DNA of 64,000 bases from an uncultured Prochlorococcus sp. (GCA_902520485.1 CABYNZ010000002.1:26879-90878); one strand, 5' to 3'. Positions 39,252-48,183 are shown, numbered from the stretch's first letter. Program-made: numbers and translations. The notes: a model not told the origin generated them from the letters alone.

Positions 39252-39433
39252 TTTCTCTACTAAATACTCTAAAATTTAAGACTTTCTCTAAACTAGTTAA
39301 TTTAAAATCTATTATTTTTAGAAAAAAAGATAAATTTGTCCGACCTTTAAGACCTTTAGTATTAAGTATTTTTAGATTAATGATATTACTTAACCTTCTG
39401 ATTTTTTTTGTAGATCATATTTTCTCTATTTAA
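39215..39433 (+). CDS. Basic protein with C-terminal hydrophobic helix (up to 72 aa)
   Basis: Starts with TTG inside the previous frame. Basic (KSIIFRKKDKFVRPLRPLV) with a hydrophobic end (LMILLNLLIFFVDHIF). The lack of a good start supports the frameshift idea. Confidence 0.4.
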   Translation: MGQINFKKKAGIVSLLNTLKFKTFSKLVNLKSIIFRKKDKFVRPLRPLVLSIFRLMILLNLLIFFVDHIFSI

Positions 39434-39946
39434 AAGAAAAAGGATAATCAAAATACAAGATGGAATGAGAATAAAATCTAAGGACATACATTTTTTTAGT
39501 ATATTTTCTATTTAGCAAATAAAAAAATCTTTGGCATTAGTTTCTTTTCTTTAAAATTTTATTAAATATGTCAAAAATTATTTAAATACTTATTTGTTTG
39601 CTTGCTTTTAAAATTGAAAGAGCTTGCAAGTATCCCACCGGCAAGCTCATGACGACCTAGTTAATTCATTTTTTTTGATTTAACCAGCTAAGCACTTCCT
39701 AAATGCTTCTTCTATCTTACTAAGTAAAATTACTCACTGTGAGTATAAATGCTCATTTCCAGTGATTTATCTGCAAATTTGATAATAAAAGGTGATTTAA
39801 TCAAAAATTATGACCTGTTAATTGTTTTTAAGCAGATATGTCACATACTGACCCGTAAAGTAAATACTAAGAGGAAAATTATTAGAAATTTTGGTTTACA
39901 TAAGTTAATACATGTGTTACATTAGTTAACAATTATTATCTTTTTA
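39434..39946. other. Control region upstream of the hli gene
   Basis: 513 bp without a supported gene. GAGCTTGC (39620-39627) and GCAAGCTC (39641-39648) form a perfect 8 bp stem, not followed by T. The hli promoter lies at the right end (39895-39932). Confidence 0.5.
39895..39932 (+). promoter_or_regulatory. hli promoter, plus-strand copy
   Basis: TTTACA (39895-39900), 17 bp, TACATT (39918-39923), one base, GTTAACAA (39925-39932). The same layout occurs at the minus-strand hli locus (40873-40910). Confidence 0.6.
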
Positions 39947-40153
39947 ATGACAAAATCAGGAGTTACAACTGAATCAGGTGGAAGACAGAATATGTTCCCA
40001 TCAGAAACTAGGCCTTATATTGATGAAACTGTGTCTTACGATGGATACCCTCAAAATGCAGAAAAAGTAAATGGTAGATGGGCTATGGTTGGATTCGTTG
40101 CACTATTAGGTGCCTATGTAACAACAGGGCAGATCATACCAGGAATTTTTTAA
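39947..40153 (+). CDS. hli: High-light-inducible protein (HLIP)
   Basis: 68 residues. The C-terminal half is the chlorophyll-binding HLIP helix AEKVNGRWAMVGFVALLGA and ends YVTTGQIIPGIF, typical of Prochlorococcus. HLIPs protect photosystems and bind pigment under light stress. The N-terminal 37 residues are polar. Confidence 0.93.
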   Translation: MTKSGVTTESGGRQNMFPSETRPYIDETVSYDGYPQNAEKVNGRWAMVGFVALLGAYVTTGQIIPGIF

Positions 40154-40223
40154 TTACTAAATAACTGTTTTATAAACTTTTTTAAACGATATTATTTAAT
40201 TCTTTTATAAGAGATTTCAAAAT

Positions 40224-40385
40224 TTATTTTAAATTTGAAAATAAGAAAAACCAGATAAACGTTATGGCATTTAGGCTAAATATTACCCCAAGAAATATAT
40301 AAGCGAACTTTTTACCTATGAATGCTGTCTCCGGTTCAAGCTTTACTCTCATTAAATCGTCTAAATATCTCGATAAAGATAGCAT
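40224..40385 (-). CDS. Small membrane protein (53 aa)
   Basis: 53 residues: polar N-terminal half (SRYLDDLMRVKLEPETAF) and one hydrophobic helix (FAYIFLGVIFSLNAITFIW). It lies between two hli loci. Not a HLIP, since the ExxNGR motif is absent. Confidence 0.55.
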   Translation of the reverse strand: MLSLSRYLDDLMRVKLEPETAFIGKKFAYIFLGVIFSLNAITFIWFFLFSNLK

Positions 40386-40557
40386 TAATTAATAAGTAAT
40401 TTTCTATTTTTAAGAAGAATAATATTCAAATTAATATTTTTCTAAAGTATAAATTAAGATCAAAAATTTTTTTATGCTTTTCAGCATACTTTCTTGTTGA
40501 TATAGAATTATTAAATCTCAATTATTAAAGAGTATTTATTATCAATAAAATTTATAC

Positions 40558-40590
40558 AAAAAAAAGCCTAATTTAATTTTAAATTAGACT
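40558..40590 (-). terminator. Terminator of the minus-strand hli pair
   Basis: On the minus strand CTAATTTAA / TTAAATTAG form a 9 bp perfect stem (40568-40587) followed by GC and eight T. Strong. Confidence 0.85.
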
Positions 40591-40611
40591 TTTTAAAATA
40601 GATAATTTTTG

Positions 40612-40752
40612 CTAGATAAAACCAGGAATAATTTGACCCGTAGTTAAATAGGCTCCAACAAGAGCAATAAAACCTAACATTGCAAATCTACCATTAAGCT
40701 TTTCAGCAATGATTTTTTCTTTTTCGACTATTTTTGGTTCGTTATTTTTCAT
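40612..40752 (-). CDS. hli: High-light-inducible protein (HLIP), second of a coupled pair
   Basis: 46 residues: MKNNEPKIVEKEKIIAEKL, then NGRFAMLGFIALVGAYLT and TGQIIPGFI. A longer frame (to 40830) only reflects the overlapping gene; the ATG at 40752 overlaps the stop of the first hli gene (TAATG). Confidence 0.92.
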   Translation of the reverse strand: MKNNEPKIVEKEKIIAEKLNGRFAMLGFIALVGAYLTTGQIIPGFI

Positions 40753-40859
40753 TAGAACCAGCCTGGAATTATCTGGCCTGTAGTTACGTATGCACCAACT
40801 GCTGCAACGAAACCTAACATAGCCGCCCAACCGTTAAAACGTTCTGCTTCTGGAGTCAT
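40752..40859 (-). CDS. hli: High-light-inducible protein (HLIP), first of a coupled pair
   Basis: Only 35 residues, almost nothing but the HLIP helix (AERFNGWAAMLGFVAAVGAY then VTTGQIIPGWF). The conserved NGR is NGW here. It is coupled to the next hli gene by TAATG. The ATG follows a run of A without ribosome site. Confidence 0.88.
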   Translation of the reverse strand: MTPEAERFNGWAAMLGFVAAVGAYVTTGQIIPGWF

Positions 40860-40872
40860 TTTTTTGTGTAAT

Positions 40873-40910
40873 TTGTTAACAATTATAACATATTTATTTA
40901 ATAATGTAAA
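40873..40910 (-). promoter_or_regulatory. hli promoter, minus-strand copy
   Basis: On the minus strand: TTTACA (40910-40905), 17 bp, TATAAT (40887-40882), one base, GTTAACAA (40880-40873), inside the palindrome TTGTTAACAA. Matches the plus-strand copy position by position. Confidence 0.65.
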
Positions 40911-41093
40911 GAAAACTAGAAAAATATCCTTTTTTATCGGGAAATTTTAAAAAATGCTACATATCTGTGTCAAAATATACTTTATAAGTTTTTTATTTTT
41001 GTTCTGATTTTTTTAAATTTAAAAAAAATAAGCTTTTCACCTTTTTTGGGAACTATATCCTCATTTAGAGGTGATTTAAATTAATATATTTTT

Positions 41094-41132
41094 AGAGTCA
41101 GCTAGTAGGGATACAGGCTGACTCTTTTCTTT
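41094..41132 (+). terminator. Stem-loop with T-rich tail, possible small RNA end
   Basis: AGAGTCAGC (41094-41102) and GCTGACTCT (41117-41125) form a perfect 9 bp stem, then TTTCTTT. There is no plus-strand gene upstream for 940 bp, so it may end a small RNA. Confidence 0.45.
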
Positions 41133-41208
41133 AAAATTTTATTTTTGAATAATACTAGTTTTTAGAATTCAAATAATTGCTATTAATAAATTAGATATAT
41201 ATGAAACT

Positions 41209-41373
41209 ATGTCATTAGCAACTTACTACATGCATTTAATTTTTGGAATGGTTCCGTCTCTAATTAGATATGATTTAATACTCTATATTTTGCCTGCTCT
41301 TACAATTTCAATATTATTCTTTAGCCTTAAAATAATTTTTTTCAAGACTCCTAAATTGAGAAAGGTTAAATAA
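41209..41373 (+). CDS. Small membrane protein (54 aa)
   Basis: 54 residues with two hydrophobic stretches (ATYYMHLIFGMVPSLI and LILYILPALTISILFF) and a basic tail. ATG start. Unknown. Confidence 0.5.
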   Translation: MSLATYYMHLIFGMVPSLIRYDLILYILPALTISILFFSLKIIFFKTPKLRKVK

Positions 41374-41424
41374 TCAAATATTTTAAAATTATTCTTTTTA
41401 CTGAAGCGCCCAATTTTTTTAATT

Positions 41425-42042
41425 TTGGATAATAGACTTTTTTTTTCGGCAACTCAAAGAAATAGAGACTGCATTGGTGATGTACTATCCAGAATTATAA
41501 AAAAAGGTTCAATATTGGAAATCGGTAGTGGCAGCGGTGAACATGGAGTGGTTTTTCAAAAACGCTTTCCTGGAATAGTTTGGCAAACAAGTGACCCAGA
41601 ATTAGCGCATAGAAAAAGTATAAGTTCTTGGATTGAGTATGAAGACCTAACTAAGATAATGCCCCAGCCTCTTGAGATTGATGTAGAAAAAATTCCTTGG
41701 AAAATTCCATTGAGAATAGCTAATTCTTTGCAAGGAATAGTCTCTATAAATATGATTCATGTAGCAAAGTGGTCTTGTACTGTAGCACTCTTTAGAGAGT
41801 CAGGAAAATTACTCAATAAGGGGCAATTTTTAATTTTGTATGGGCCATTTAAAATTTTTAATAAGCATACAAGTGAAAGTAATTATTTTTTCGAAAATTC
41901 ATTAAAAATGCAAAATGATCTTTGGGGTATTAAAAATCTTAAGGAAGTTTGTGATGAGAGTAAGAAAAATGGTTTTTCTAAAGAGGATATTATTAGGATG
42001 CCTGCAAATAATTTTTCAATAATTTACAGAAAAGTTTCTTGA
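41425..42042 (+). CDS. DUF938 methyltransferase-like protein
   Basis: 205 residues matching DUF938, a class I SAM-dependent methyltransferase family: ATQRNRDCIGDVL, motif I ILEIGSGSGEHGVVF, and later FLILYGPFK. Start is TTG. The substrate is unknown. Confidence 0.85.
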   Translation: MDNRLFFSATQRNRDCIGDVLSRIIKKGSILEIGSGSGEHGVVFQKRFPGIVWQTSDPELAHRKSISSWIEYEDLTKIMPQPLEIDVEKIPWKIPLRIANSLQGIVSINMIHVAKWSCTVALFRESGKLLNKGQFLILYGPFKIFNKHTSESNYFFENSLKMQNDLWGIKNLKEVCDESKKNGFSKEDIIRMPANNFSIIYRKVS

Positions 42043-42096
42043 TAAGGAAAATAGAAAGAATATCGATAAGTTTTTAAAATTAATTATATTTTATGA

Positions 42097-42258
42097 TCAA
42101 CCTGATAGTTTTTTGCTCCATTCTTTATGCTTTTGATCTAAATCTGAAATTTTTTCGCCTAAACTCAACTGTTTTTCTAATAATTCAACTTTTGTAAGTG
42201 TTATTATTTCCGAATAAAATTTAATAGGCTGCTTACCATGCAAATTGTCGCCACTCAT
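42097..42258 (-). CDS. Small helical protein (53 aa)
   Basis: 53 residues, coiled-coil-like (TLTKVELLEKQLSLGEKI). No membrane segment. ATG start. Unknown family. Confidence 0.5.
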   Translation of the reverse strand: MSGDNLHGKQPIKFYSEIITLTKVELLEKQLSLGEKISDLDQKHKEWSKKLSG

Positions 42259-42375
42259 AAAATTACTAGATTGTGCATACTTTATAAGATGAAAAAATTT
42301 TTATTGCTAATTCTTTTATATTCTTTTCACATTTGCGCAAATTAATGTGATAAAAAATTGATAATTATTTTGTTT

Positions 42376-43542
42376 TTAATCAACCATTTTGTATGAAGAT
42401 TGCCATATATATCTTCCTCTCTTGATGTCTGACTTAACAGCAACGCAATTGCAAGCAATATTCCATAGAGCTTTGGGTATTGGATCAGGATTAAAAAGAT
42501 ATGCTTTTTTAAAGGCTTTTTTAATTAAGAAAGTTGCCTTTTTTGCATGATAATGAGGGATCGTTGGACATACATGATGAACGACATGGCTAGAACCTAT
42601 ATTATGGTGAAGAAAATTAAGGACTCTACCGTAAGGCCTATCAATAGATAAAAATGCGCCTCTCATAAAGGAAAATTCCGTATTTGAAAGATGAGGTACA
42701 TCCGAATCTGTATGATGAAGCCATGTATAAACTACTAGCCAACAATTAACCACTAATAAAGGGCCAAAATATAGAGCAATTACTGGAAATAATCCATACT
42801 TTAAAACTAAATAAATAATCCCCACTAATGTCAAACCTACCCCAATATCTGATATCCAAACTTTCTTGGCCCATATTGATGGCCATAATGCCTTAGAAAA
42901 TGGTTTAATTGGCCAAAAATGATTTGAAGTGCCATATTTAACACCCCCTGTACTTCCGGAAAGTAAATAAGCAGGCCAGCCAAATATTAGATGTAAAAAA
43001 AGTTGAAGAATTCCATAATTTTTCATACCTAAGGAATTAGCAAACTGTAATTCTTTTTCTCCTCCAACTTTTTCTGTAACTCCATTCCCTTTAATGACCA
43101 AAGGGACGTGAGTTTCTCCATTGGTTATGTTATTTGTGAATCGATGATGAACAGCATGAGAACGCTGCCAAGAAAAGAAGGGAACTAGAAGTAATGAATG
43201 AAGTAAATAACCAGTTAAGGATTCCAAAGTCTTGTTTTTAGAGAATGCTCTATGTCCACATTCATGGGCAATTACCCAGAATCCCATTGCAGTGGTACCT
43301 GATACTAATGAGTAAATAATCCAAATTGGGATCATTTTTGGGGTAAATGGAATAGTTACCCCTATCGCAACTACTAATGATTGAATTAAAGCTGATTGTA
43401 AAAGATACCTCAAGGAAGTTTTGGTATTGCACTTAAAGTAGTGATCTGGGATAACATCCTGAAATTCTTTTATGCTTGGAATATCTTTATCCTCTATTGC
43501 AAGCGCTTGGCCTTTAAGACCTGAAAATTTTATATTTCTCAA
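42376..43542 (-). CDS. desA: Membrane fatty-acid desaturase (delta-12 / DesA-like)
   Basis: 388 residues with the three histidine boxes: HECGH (93-97), HAVHH (129-133) and HVVHH near residue 317, plus four hydrophobic helices. It introduces a double bond in membrane lipid acyl chains. The HECGH and HVVHH forms fit the acyl-lipid omega-6 (DesA) type, though the exact regiospecificity cannot be proven here. Cold and light adaptation are plausible. Confidence 0.88.
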   Translation of the reverse strand: MRNIKFSGLKGQALAIEDKDIPSIKEFQDVIPDHYFKCNTKTSLRYLLQSALIQSLVVAIGVTIPFTPKMIPIWIIYSLVSGTTAMGFWVIAHECGHRAFSKNKTLESLTGYLLHSLLLVPFFSWQRSHAVHHRFTNNITNGETHVPLVIKGNGVTEKVGGEKELQFANSLGMKNYGILQLFLHLIFGWPAYLLSGSTGGVKYGTSNHFWPIKPFSKALWPSIWAKKVWISDIGVGLTLVGIIYLVLKYGLFPVIALYFGPLLVVNCWLVVYTWLHHTDSDVPHLSNTEFSFMRGAFLSIDRPYGRVLNFLHHNIGSSHVVHHVCPTIPHYHAKKATFLIKKAFKKAYLFNPDPIPKALWNIACNCVAVKSDIKRGRYIWQSSYKMVD

Positions 43543-43787
43543 ATTTTTTTGATTAATAATTTTGTTAAATAAAAGTGAATTTATATATACTATTATCCAT
43601 CACAGGATCACATAATCAAAAGAATTTATAGTTTTTTTTCGATAAATTTTGCGATTTTTATTTCATCTTCAAATAAAATTTTTTTTGCAAAACATTTTTA
43701 TTTTATTTTTTTATCACAATCTTTTTATTAATCTATTGAATTCTTTTTATGATGATTGTCTTTGCTATTCTTTAAGATTTAATAAAT

Positions 43788-43919
43788 TTAAAGACCGCGA
43801 ATATACCTCTTAGGTAAACCAGATTGTTTACGCGGCTTTACTAGAATAGGTAAAACAATAACTCCTACAGTAAAAAGACATATTGGAGCAACTACCATCA
43901 ATATAGATTCTAGAGACAT
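43788..43919 (-). CDS. Small membrane protein (43 aa)
   Basis: 43 residues: hydrophobic helix (ESILMVVAPICLFTVGVIVL) then a basic tail (VKPRKQSGLPKRYIRGL). The layout resembles small photosystem-associated peptides, but I recognise none. Confidence 0.55.
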   Translation of the reverse strand: MSLESILMVVAPICLFTVGVIVLPILVKPRKQSGLPKRYIRGL

Positions 43920-44102
43920 GAATTATTTTATGTTTATCAATAAATAGCAGGATTTTTATTTAAAGTCATGCGTATTTATATCTATTTTGTGAGAATAGAT
44001 GCAAAATTTTTATGAATTATTAAGTAAAAAAGAAAAAAAGATTAAAAAATTTCATTTTTTTCATAATTGATCCTATTTACTTAATAGTTTTAAAGTTTAG
44101 TT

Positions 44103-44243
44103 ATGGATGAAGAAAAAAAGTGGATGCTTATGACTTATTATTGTCCAACTCATGGTGATTCAGGTTTAGTAAAACCGATTCAACTATCAAAAAAAGAAAT
44201 TAGTAAAACATTCTTAAAAAAAGGTAGGAGTTCTAAAAATTAA
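44103..44243 (+). CDS. Small polar protein (46 aa)
   Basis: 46 residues with YYCPTHGDSG, which could be half of a metal site, and a basic tail. ATG start. Unknown. Confidence 0.5.
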   Translation: MDEEKKWMLMTYYCPTHGDSGLVKPIQLSKKEISKTFLKKGRSSKN

Positions 44244-44504
44244 TTTTTTAAAATAAAATCTAAGAAATTGTGAAAATGTTCTTAATTTTAATAGAAATTT
44301 TGTTAAATAAAATTGCTACCTTACAAAAAATCCCTAAGCTGATTTTTTATCATCAGCATAAATAAAAAGATTGAAAAAGAAATTTTAAAATCTAGTCTGA
44401 CTTCAGATCTTTTAACTTGCAGAGTAATATAAAGTTTTTTTGGGATGATAGTATTAAATTATTTGTGTAATTAATAATTTAAAAATATCTAGAAATAATT
44501 AATT

Positions 44505-44657
44505 TTAAAATTGATCAGAATCGCATGTTAATTCACATTGATTAAGATTATGAGATGATAACTTTTCTAAAATTCTTAACATATCAATTTCCGAAAGCTC
44601 TCCATTAGAGTTCCATTTTAAAGTTGTTTTCCTTTGAGGTGAATTTTTTTTATTCAT
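44505..44657 (-). CDS. Small protein with CX3C end (50 aa)
   Basis: 50 residues ending NQCELTCDSDQF; basic N-terminus. Its ATG overlaps the end of the twin-CX3C gene by 8 bp, suggesting coupling of the two Cys-containing proteins. Confidence 0.5.
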   Translation of the reverse strand: MNKKNSPQRKTTLKWNSNGELSEIDMLRILEKLSSHNLNQCELTCDSDQF

Positions 44658-44808
44658 TTTGATCGCCCCCCTTTAAATGAACTTCTAAACAACGAGTAAT
44701 ACATTCTTGATGACCATCCACAATACTGCATTCAGTAATACACTCAAAATATGAATTAATAGAATCTATTTCTGTATTCTGGCTTGAAGAAACAAATGAA
44801 TCATTCAT
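44650..44808 (-). CDS. Small protein with twin CX3C motif (52 aa)
   Basis: I prefer the start at 44808 (MNDSFVSSSQNTE) to the longer frame. FECITECSI and QECITRCLE give two CX3C pairs, as in the 28643 product. Overlaps the next gene by 8 bp. Confidence 0.6.
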   Translation of the reverse strand: MNDSFVSSSQNTEIDSINSYFECITECSIVDGHQECITRCLEVHLKGGDQNE

Positions 44809-45097
44809 AATATTATTAGATTTATTTGGAATAGAGATATAGCACGAAATTATGTTCAATAATTTAATTTATTAAGTTAATTAGAAAAAATAAGTATTAT
44901 TAACTAAATTAATTTTGCACTTGGTTTACCTTTCAAAAGGAAGTAATAATTTTCTTTTAGAACAGAAAAGAAAACAATAACTTTATTTTTTAATATTTAT
45001 TTCATAAGTTAATCTTCCAAAAAAAATCAGCATAAAGACTGATTTACTTTTCAGTGATTTAGTTAGATGATAAAAAAGTACACTTTTAGATTTTCAA

Positions 45098-45250
45098 ATG
45101 AAATCAGTAATTAATTGGCTTTCGAAAATGTTAGAGAGTATGGCAAATGCTTTTATGCATCCTTTAAAGAATGACTTGCCTCCATCTATTGGTACTCATG
45201 CATATAGCAATATTCCTCTAAAAAGAAAATTGAGAAGAAGGTTGAATTAG
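45098..45250 (+). CDS. Small basic protein (50 aa)
   Basis: 50 residues: amphipathic start (SVINWLSKMLESMANAFMH), then PLKNDLPPSIGTHAY and a basic end (LKRKLRRRLN). ATG start. It converges with the second desaturase. Confidence 0.6.
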   Translation: MKSVINWLSKMLESMANAFMHPLKNDLPPSIGTHAYSNIPLKRKLRRRLN

Positions 45251-45253
45251 GTA

Positions 45254-46360
45254 TTAACTTATTGAAATTAATTTTTCATTTTGATTATCCCAAATAATAT
45301 ATTTGAAGCAGTTTGAAAAATCGCTTAATTTTAAGAACTTTGATTGTTTAAGCAAATGAATATTTGCTTTATGACAAGCTCTTAAGTTGTAGTTCGGGAT
45401 TCTTTCAGAGAGATGATGTATGCTATGGAATGATATGTCTGCTAAAAACCAATTTAGCCAATTCGGGAGATCTAGATTGCTACTACCTAAAATCGCTCCA
45501 TCGATCAGATCCCAATTTTTTGTATTTTTAGCATAAGCATTCGCATAGTTATGTTGCACAAAAAAAACACATATTAAAATTGCTGCTGATAAGGTTAATA
45601 CAATGGAATAAAATGATAAGAAAAAAACTACCCCCAACCATTTACACATAAAAATCCACCCTATTATTACTACTATGTTGTTAATTATTAATTCAAATAG
45701 TTCACTGAAATTATCTCCATAATCAGAATAAGGTGGTTTGACTCTTGAATTAATAGCTAAAAGTTGAGAAATTTCTCTTTTTTTTATTTTTATAAAAGTT
45801 TCTTCCAATATATCTTTAGTAAAATTAAAAATAATAATAATAAGTCCAAATCTAGGTTTTAAAACTAAGTAAAAAAAACCGCCAGGGAAAAGCATCATCC
45901 AGTTTCGACTTACTTTATAAAATATTTGCTCCCTTTTTGTAAGGGAATTATAGTCTTCAAGACTTAAAACATCTATCGGCCCTTTGTAAATTTCCCAATT
46001 TCCATTGTTTCTATGATGAAATGCATGATCTATTGACCATGACTTCTGGGGAATACCATTAACCAAGCCAAGCAAAAATCCAAAAAAGCGATTTAATTTT
46101 CGTTTTGTAAAAAGAGAATTATGACCGCAATCATGCATTAATGAGAATGTTCGAGAAGATAAGAGAGTTAGAAGAACTATAAAAGGTATCAATAGAAATC
46201 CTTTAATCAATGATGAAAAAGGTTGATTTATTATGTTGTAAATGATCAGCCAAATAAAGATTATTGGGAAGATGGTAGAAATAATTTGATAGGAAGCTCT
46301 TATATTATTTCTTTTAAGAAATGGCTTTATTAAAAAATCACCTCTATTTACTTTAAGCAT
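45254..46360 (-). CDS. Membrane fatty-acid desaturase, second copy type
   Basis: 368 residues with histidine boxes HDCGH (76-80), HAFHH (112-116) and HSIHH near the C-terminus, four or more hydrophobic helices. Only distantly related to the desaturase at 42376. I do not assign a regiospecificity. Confidence 0.82.
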   Translation of the reverse strand: MLKVNRGDFLIKPFLKRNNIRASYQIISTIFPIIFIWLIIYNIINQPFSSLIKGFLLIPFIVLLTLLSSRTFSLMHDCGHNSLFTKRKLNRFFGFLLGLVNGIPQKSWSIDHAFHHRNNGNWEIYKGPIDVLSLEDYNSLTKREQIFYKVSRNWMMLFPGGFFYLVLKPRFGLIIIIFNFTKDILEETFIKIKKREISQLLAINSRVKPPYSDYGDNFSELFELIINNIVVIIGWIFMCKWLGVVFFLSFYSIVLTLSAAILICVFFVQHNYANAYAKNTKNWDLIDGAILGSSNLDLPNWLNWFLADISFHSIHHLSERIPNYNLRACHKANIHLLKQSKFLKLSDFSNCFKYIIWDNQNEKLISIS

Positions 46361-46441
46361 ATTTATCTTATTTTTTTGATAGTAACAATTTTTAAAAAGT
46401 ATTGATTATTTTATAGACAATAAAATATTTTAAAAATCATA

Positions 46442-46597
46442 CTAAAGAATAAATTCTTTAGACATAGTTCTCAATTGATCTAAATTTAATCTTTCTAAGT
46501 AATTTTTGAAGTCACTAAGATTTTTAGTAGAGTCAGAATTTTTACTCTCGTAAAGAAGGCTATTAGAAATTAACTCAATAAGATGATCTTTATCCAT
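46442..46597 (-). CDS. Small protein (51 aa), unknown
   Basis: 51 residues, acidic/helical (LIELISNSLLYESK; DFKNYLERLNLDQLRTMSKE). No membrane segment. ATG start. Confidence 0.5.
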   Translation of the reverse strand: MDKDHLIELISNSLLYESKNSDSTKNLSDFKNYLERLNLDQLRTMSKEFIL

Positions 46598-46682
46598 AAC
46601 TTCTTATAGACCAAAATTCCTGTTTAAAAAATTAAGGTCTTGAATCCGAGATCATTAACTCATCTTTATTATGAATAATTCT

Positions 46683-46901
46683 TTATAAATTTTTTAAATC
46701 TTGTTCTATTTTTTCTAATCTTTCATTTAATATTTTTTGTTCCTTAATTAAGGCTTTTTTCTTTTCTGCAAGCTCTTTGTTCAAAGGAGAATTGAAATAT
46801 TTTTGGTAAGATACAAAAAAAACTGCTATTGCTACTGCAATGCCAAGAGCACCAATTATTAAAATTGGAGATGAAGGGAAATCGTAAAATGGAATTGACA
46901 A
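46683..46901 (-). CDS. Membrane protein with coiled coil (72 aa)
   Basis: 72 residues: one hydrophobic helix (ILIIGALGIAVAIAVFFV) then a coiled coil (ELAEKKKALIKEQKILNERL). It starts with TTG. Could anchor a partner to the membrane. Unknown family. Confidence 0.6.
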   Translation of the reverse strand: MSIPFYDFPSSPILIIGALGIAVAIAVFFVSYQKYFNSPLNKELAEKKKALIKEQKILNERLEKIEQDLKNL

Positions 46902-47108
46902 TTTACTTTACTAAAAACAAATTCTAGCCATTTCATAAACAAAAAAATGAGTAATAAATACTTATTCTTTACGAAGTTTTATGGCTAATTATGCTAGTTT
47001 TTTTGTAAAAAAATAAGGTTTATCTTTAATTTAATTTTAAAAATAAGTAATTTTACAGCTGTCAAAGAATGAATAACTAATAATGATTAAACTAGTAAAA
47101 AATTTTTT

Positions 47109-47426
47109 ATGAAGAAAATCATAAATAAAAAACAAAATAAAAATGAACCATGGTTTAAATGGTTAACGAGAGAACTTAATTCTTATGAAGCTTTTCAAGA
47201 TTTCATATCAGGAAAGAATCCACTAGATGTTGCAGAGGATTTTATTTCTAGAAATAGTATTGCTATTTCAGAAGTTTTCGAAGATTTTGATGAAGAAGAT
47301 AAAGATACACTCGATCAGTTTCTTAAATTAACCGAATGCGAGATGCATGTGTTTAGAATTCTTGAAAAACAAATAGAGTTAAGAAAAAAGGTAAGATTTG
47401 TAGATTTTAAAAAAAGAAAAAATTGA
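47109..47426 (+). CDS. Helical protein (105 aa), paralogue of 57870-58136
   Basis: 105 residues. It shares with the 57870 product WFxW, a GxxPxxxAExFIxxN block and DxLxxFxKLxExExHxxRxL. Acidic middle, basic ends. No known domain; a conserved picocyanobacterial family seems likely. Confidence 0.65.
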   Translation: MKKIINKKQNKNEPWFKWLTRELNSYEAFQDFISGKNPLDVAEDFISRNSIAISEVFEDFDEEDKDTLDQFLKLTECEMHVFRILEKQIELRKKVRFVDFKKRKN

Positions 47427-47437
47427 GGAGTTAATTT

Positions 47438-47773
47438 CTATATAAGTTTATTTTTCCCATTACCAGTCTTACCAAAGCCTAGCCAGATGAACCACAAGAT
47501 CCATCCTAAGATAGGTATTAAATTAATAAAGATCCATTTCCAATCTTTTCCAAAATCTTTGATTCTTCTTACATCGATAGCTATTTGAGGAATGATACAA
47601 ACTATGCCATAAACATTGAAACCAAACGTTTTTAAAAATATTGGGATAGTTAGGAAAGAAATTATAAGATTCGCTAGTTGAACCAACCACCAGTCCGATC
47701 GAGATGTGAATCCTTTGAAGTCTGTAGCTTTAATCCAAAACTCTTTATATGCGTTTAAAAAGTCATTAAACAT
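47438..47773 (-). CDS. DUF805 family membrane protein (111 aa)
   Basis: 111 residues with FWIKATDFKGFTSRSDWW at the N-terminus, the DUF805 start, and three hydrophobic segments; it ends in ILGWILWFIWLGFG. A small inner-membrane protein of unknown role. Converges with the 105 aa gene. Confidence 0.82.
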   Translation of the reverse strand: MFNDFLNAYKEFWIKATDFKGFTSRSDWWLVQLANLIISFLTIPIFLKTFGFNVYGIVCIIPQIAIDVRRIKDFGKDWKWIFINLIPILGWILWFIWLGFGKTGNGKNKLI

Positions 47774-47841
47774 AAATTAAAAATTCAAAGAATCAAACAT
47801 TATCAATTTAATCTTTAATTTATCAAAATATTATTTATTTA

Positions 47842-48006
47842 CTAAATAGGATCAAATAAATTCATATCATTTGAATCTTGTTTTGAAATCTCATCTTGAT
47901 TTGGTAATGAACAGAATCCGTCTTTGCAAATCATCTTTTCTTTTGCAATAGTTGAAGTTTCTGAGAATATATTTTTGCTATCTTTACCTGAAGATTCTTT
48001 TAGCAT
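47842..48006 (-). CDS. Small protein (54 aa), unknown
   Basis: 54 residues, polar, with MICKDGFCSLP (CX4C). ATG start. No membrane segment. Confidence 0.5.
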   Translation of the reverse strand: MLKESSGKDSKNIFSETSTIAKEKMICKDGFCSLPNQDEISKQDSNDMNLFDPI

Positions 48007-48087
48007 TTATATAAAAAATTAAATCCAATATTAAATTAATAACTCAATTTATTTTTATAAGCAACAAAATTAATATTAATTATTTAT

Positions 48088-48183
48088 TTACTTTTTTTGA
48101 TTTGGCAAGTCTCTCCAAAACAGCGCCATTATATAAATGAATAAAGATATGGAACAAATATAAAGTAAAGAATTTAGATGCAT
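48088..48183 (-). CDS. Membrane micro-protein (31 aa)
   Basis: 31 residues, one hydrophobic helix (LLYICSISLFIYIMALFW) and a polar end. ATG start. Unknown. Confidence 0.45.
   Translation of the reverse strand: MHLNSLLYICSISLFIYIMALFWRDLPNQKK

Larger units (their letters stand above)
40860..41208. other. Region between hli pair and next gene
   Basis: 349 bp. It contains the hli promoter (next entry) and, at 41094-41130, the hairpin AGAGTCAGC / GCTGACTCT followed by TTTTCTTT, a candidate small-RNA terminator on the plus strand. No ORF that I can support. Confidence 0.5.
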
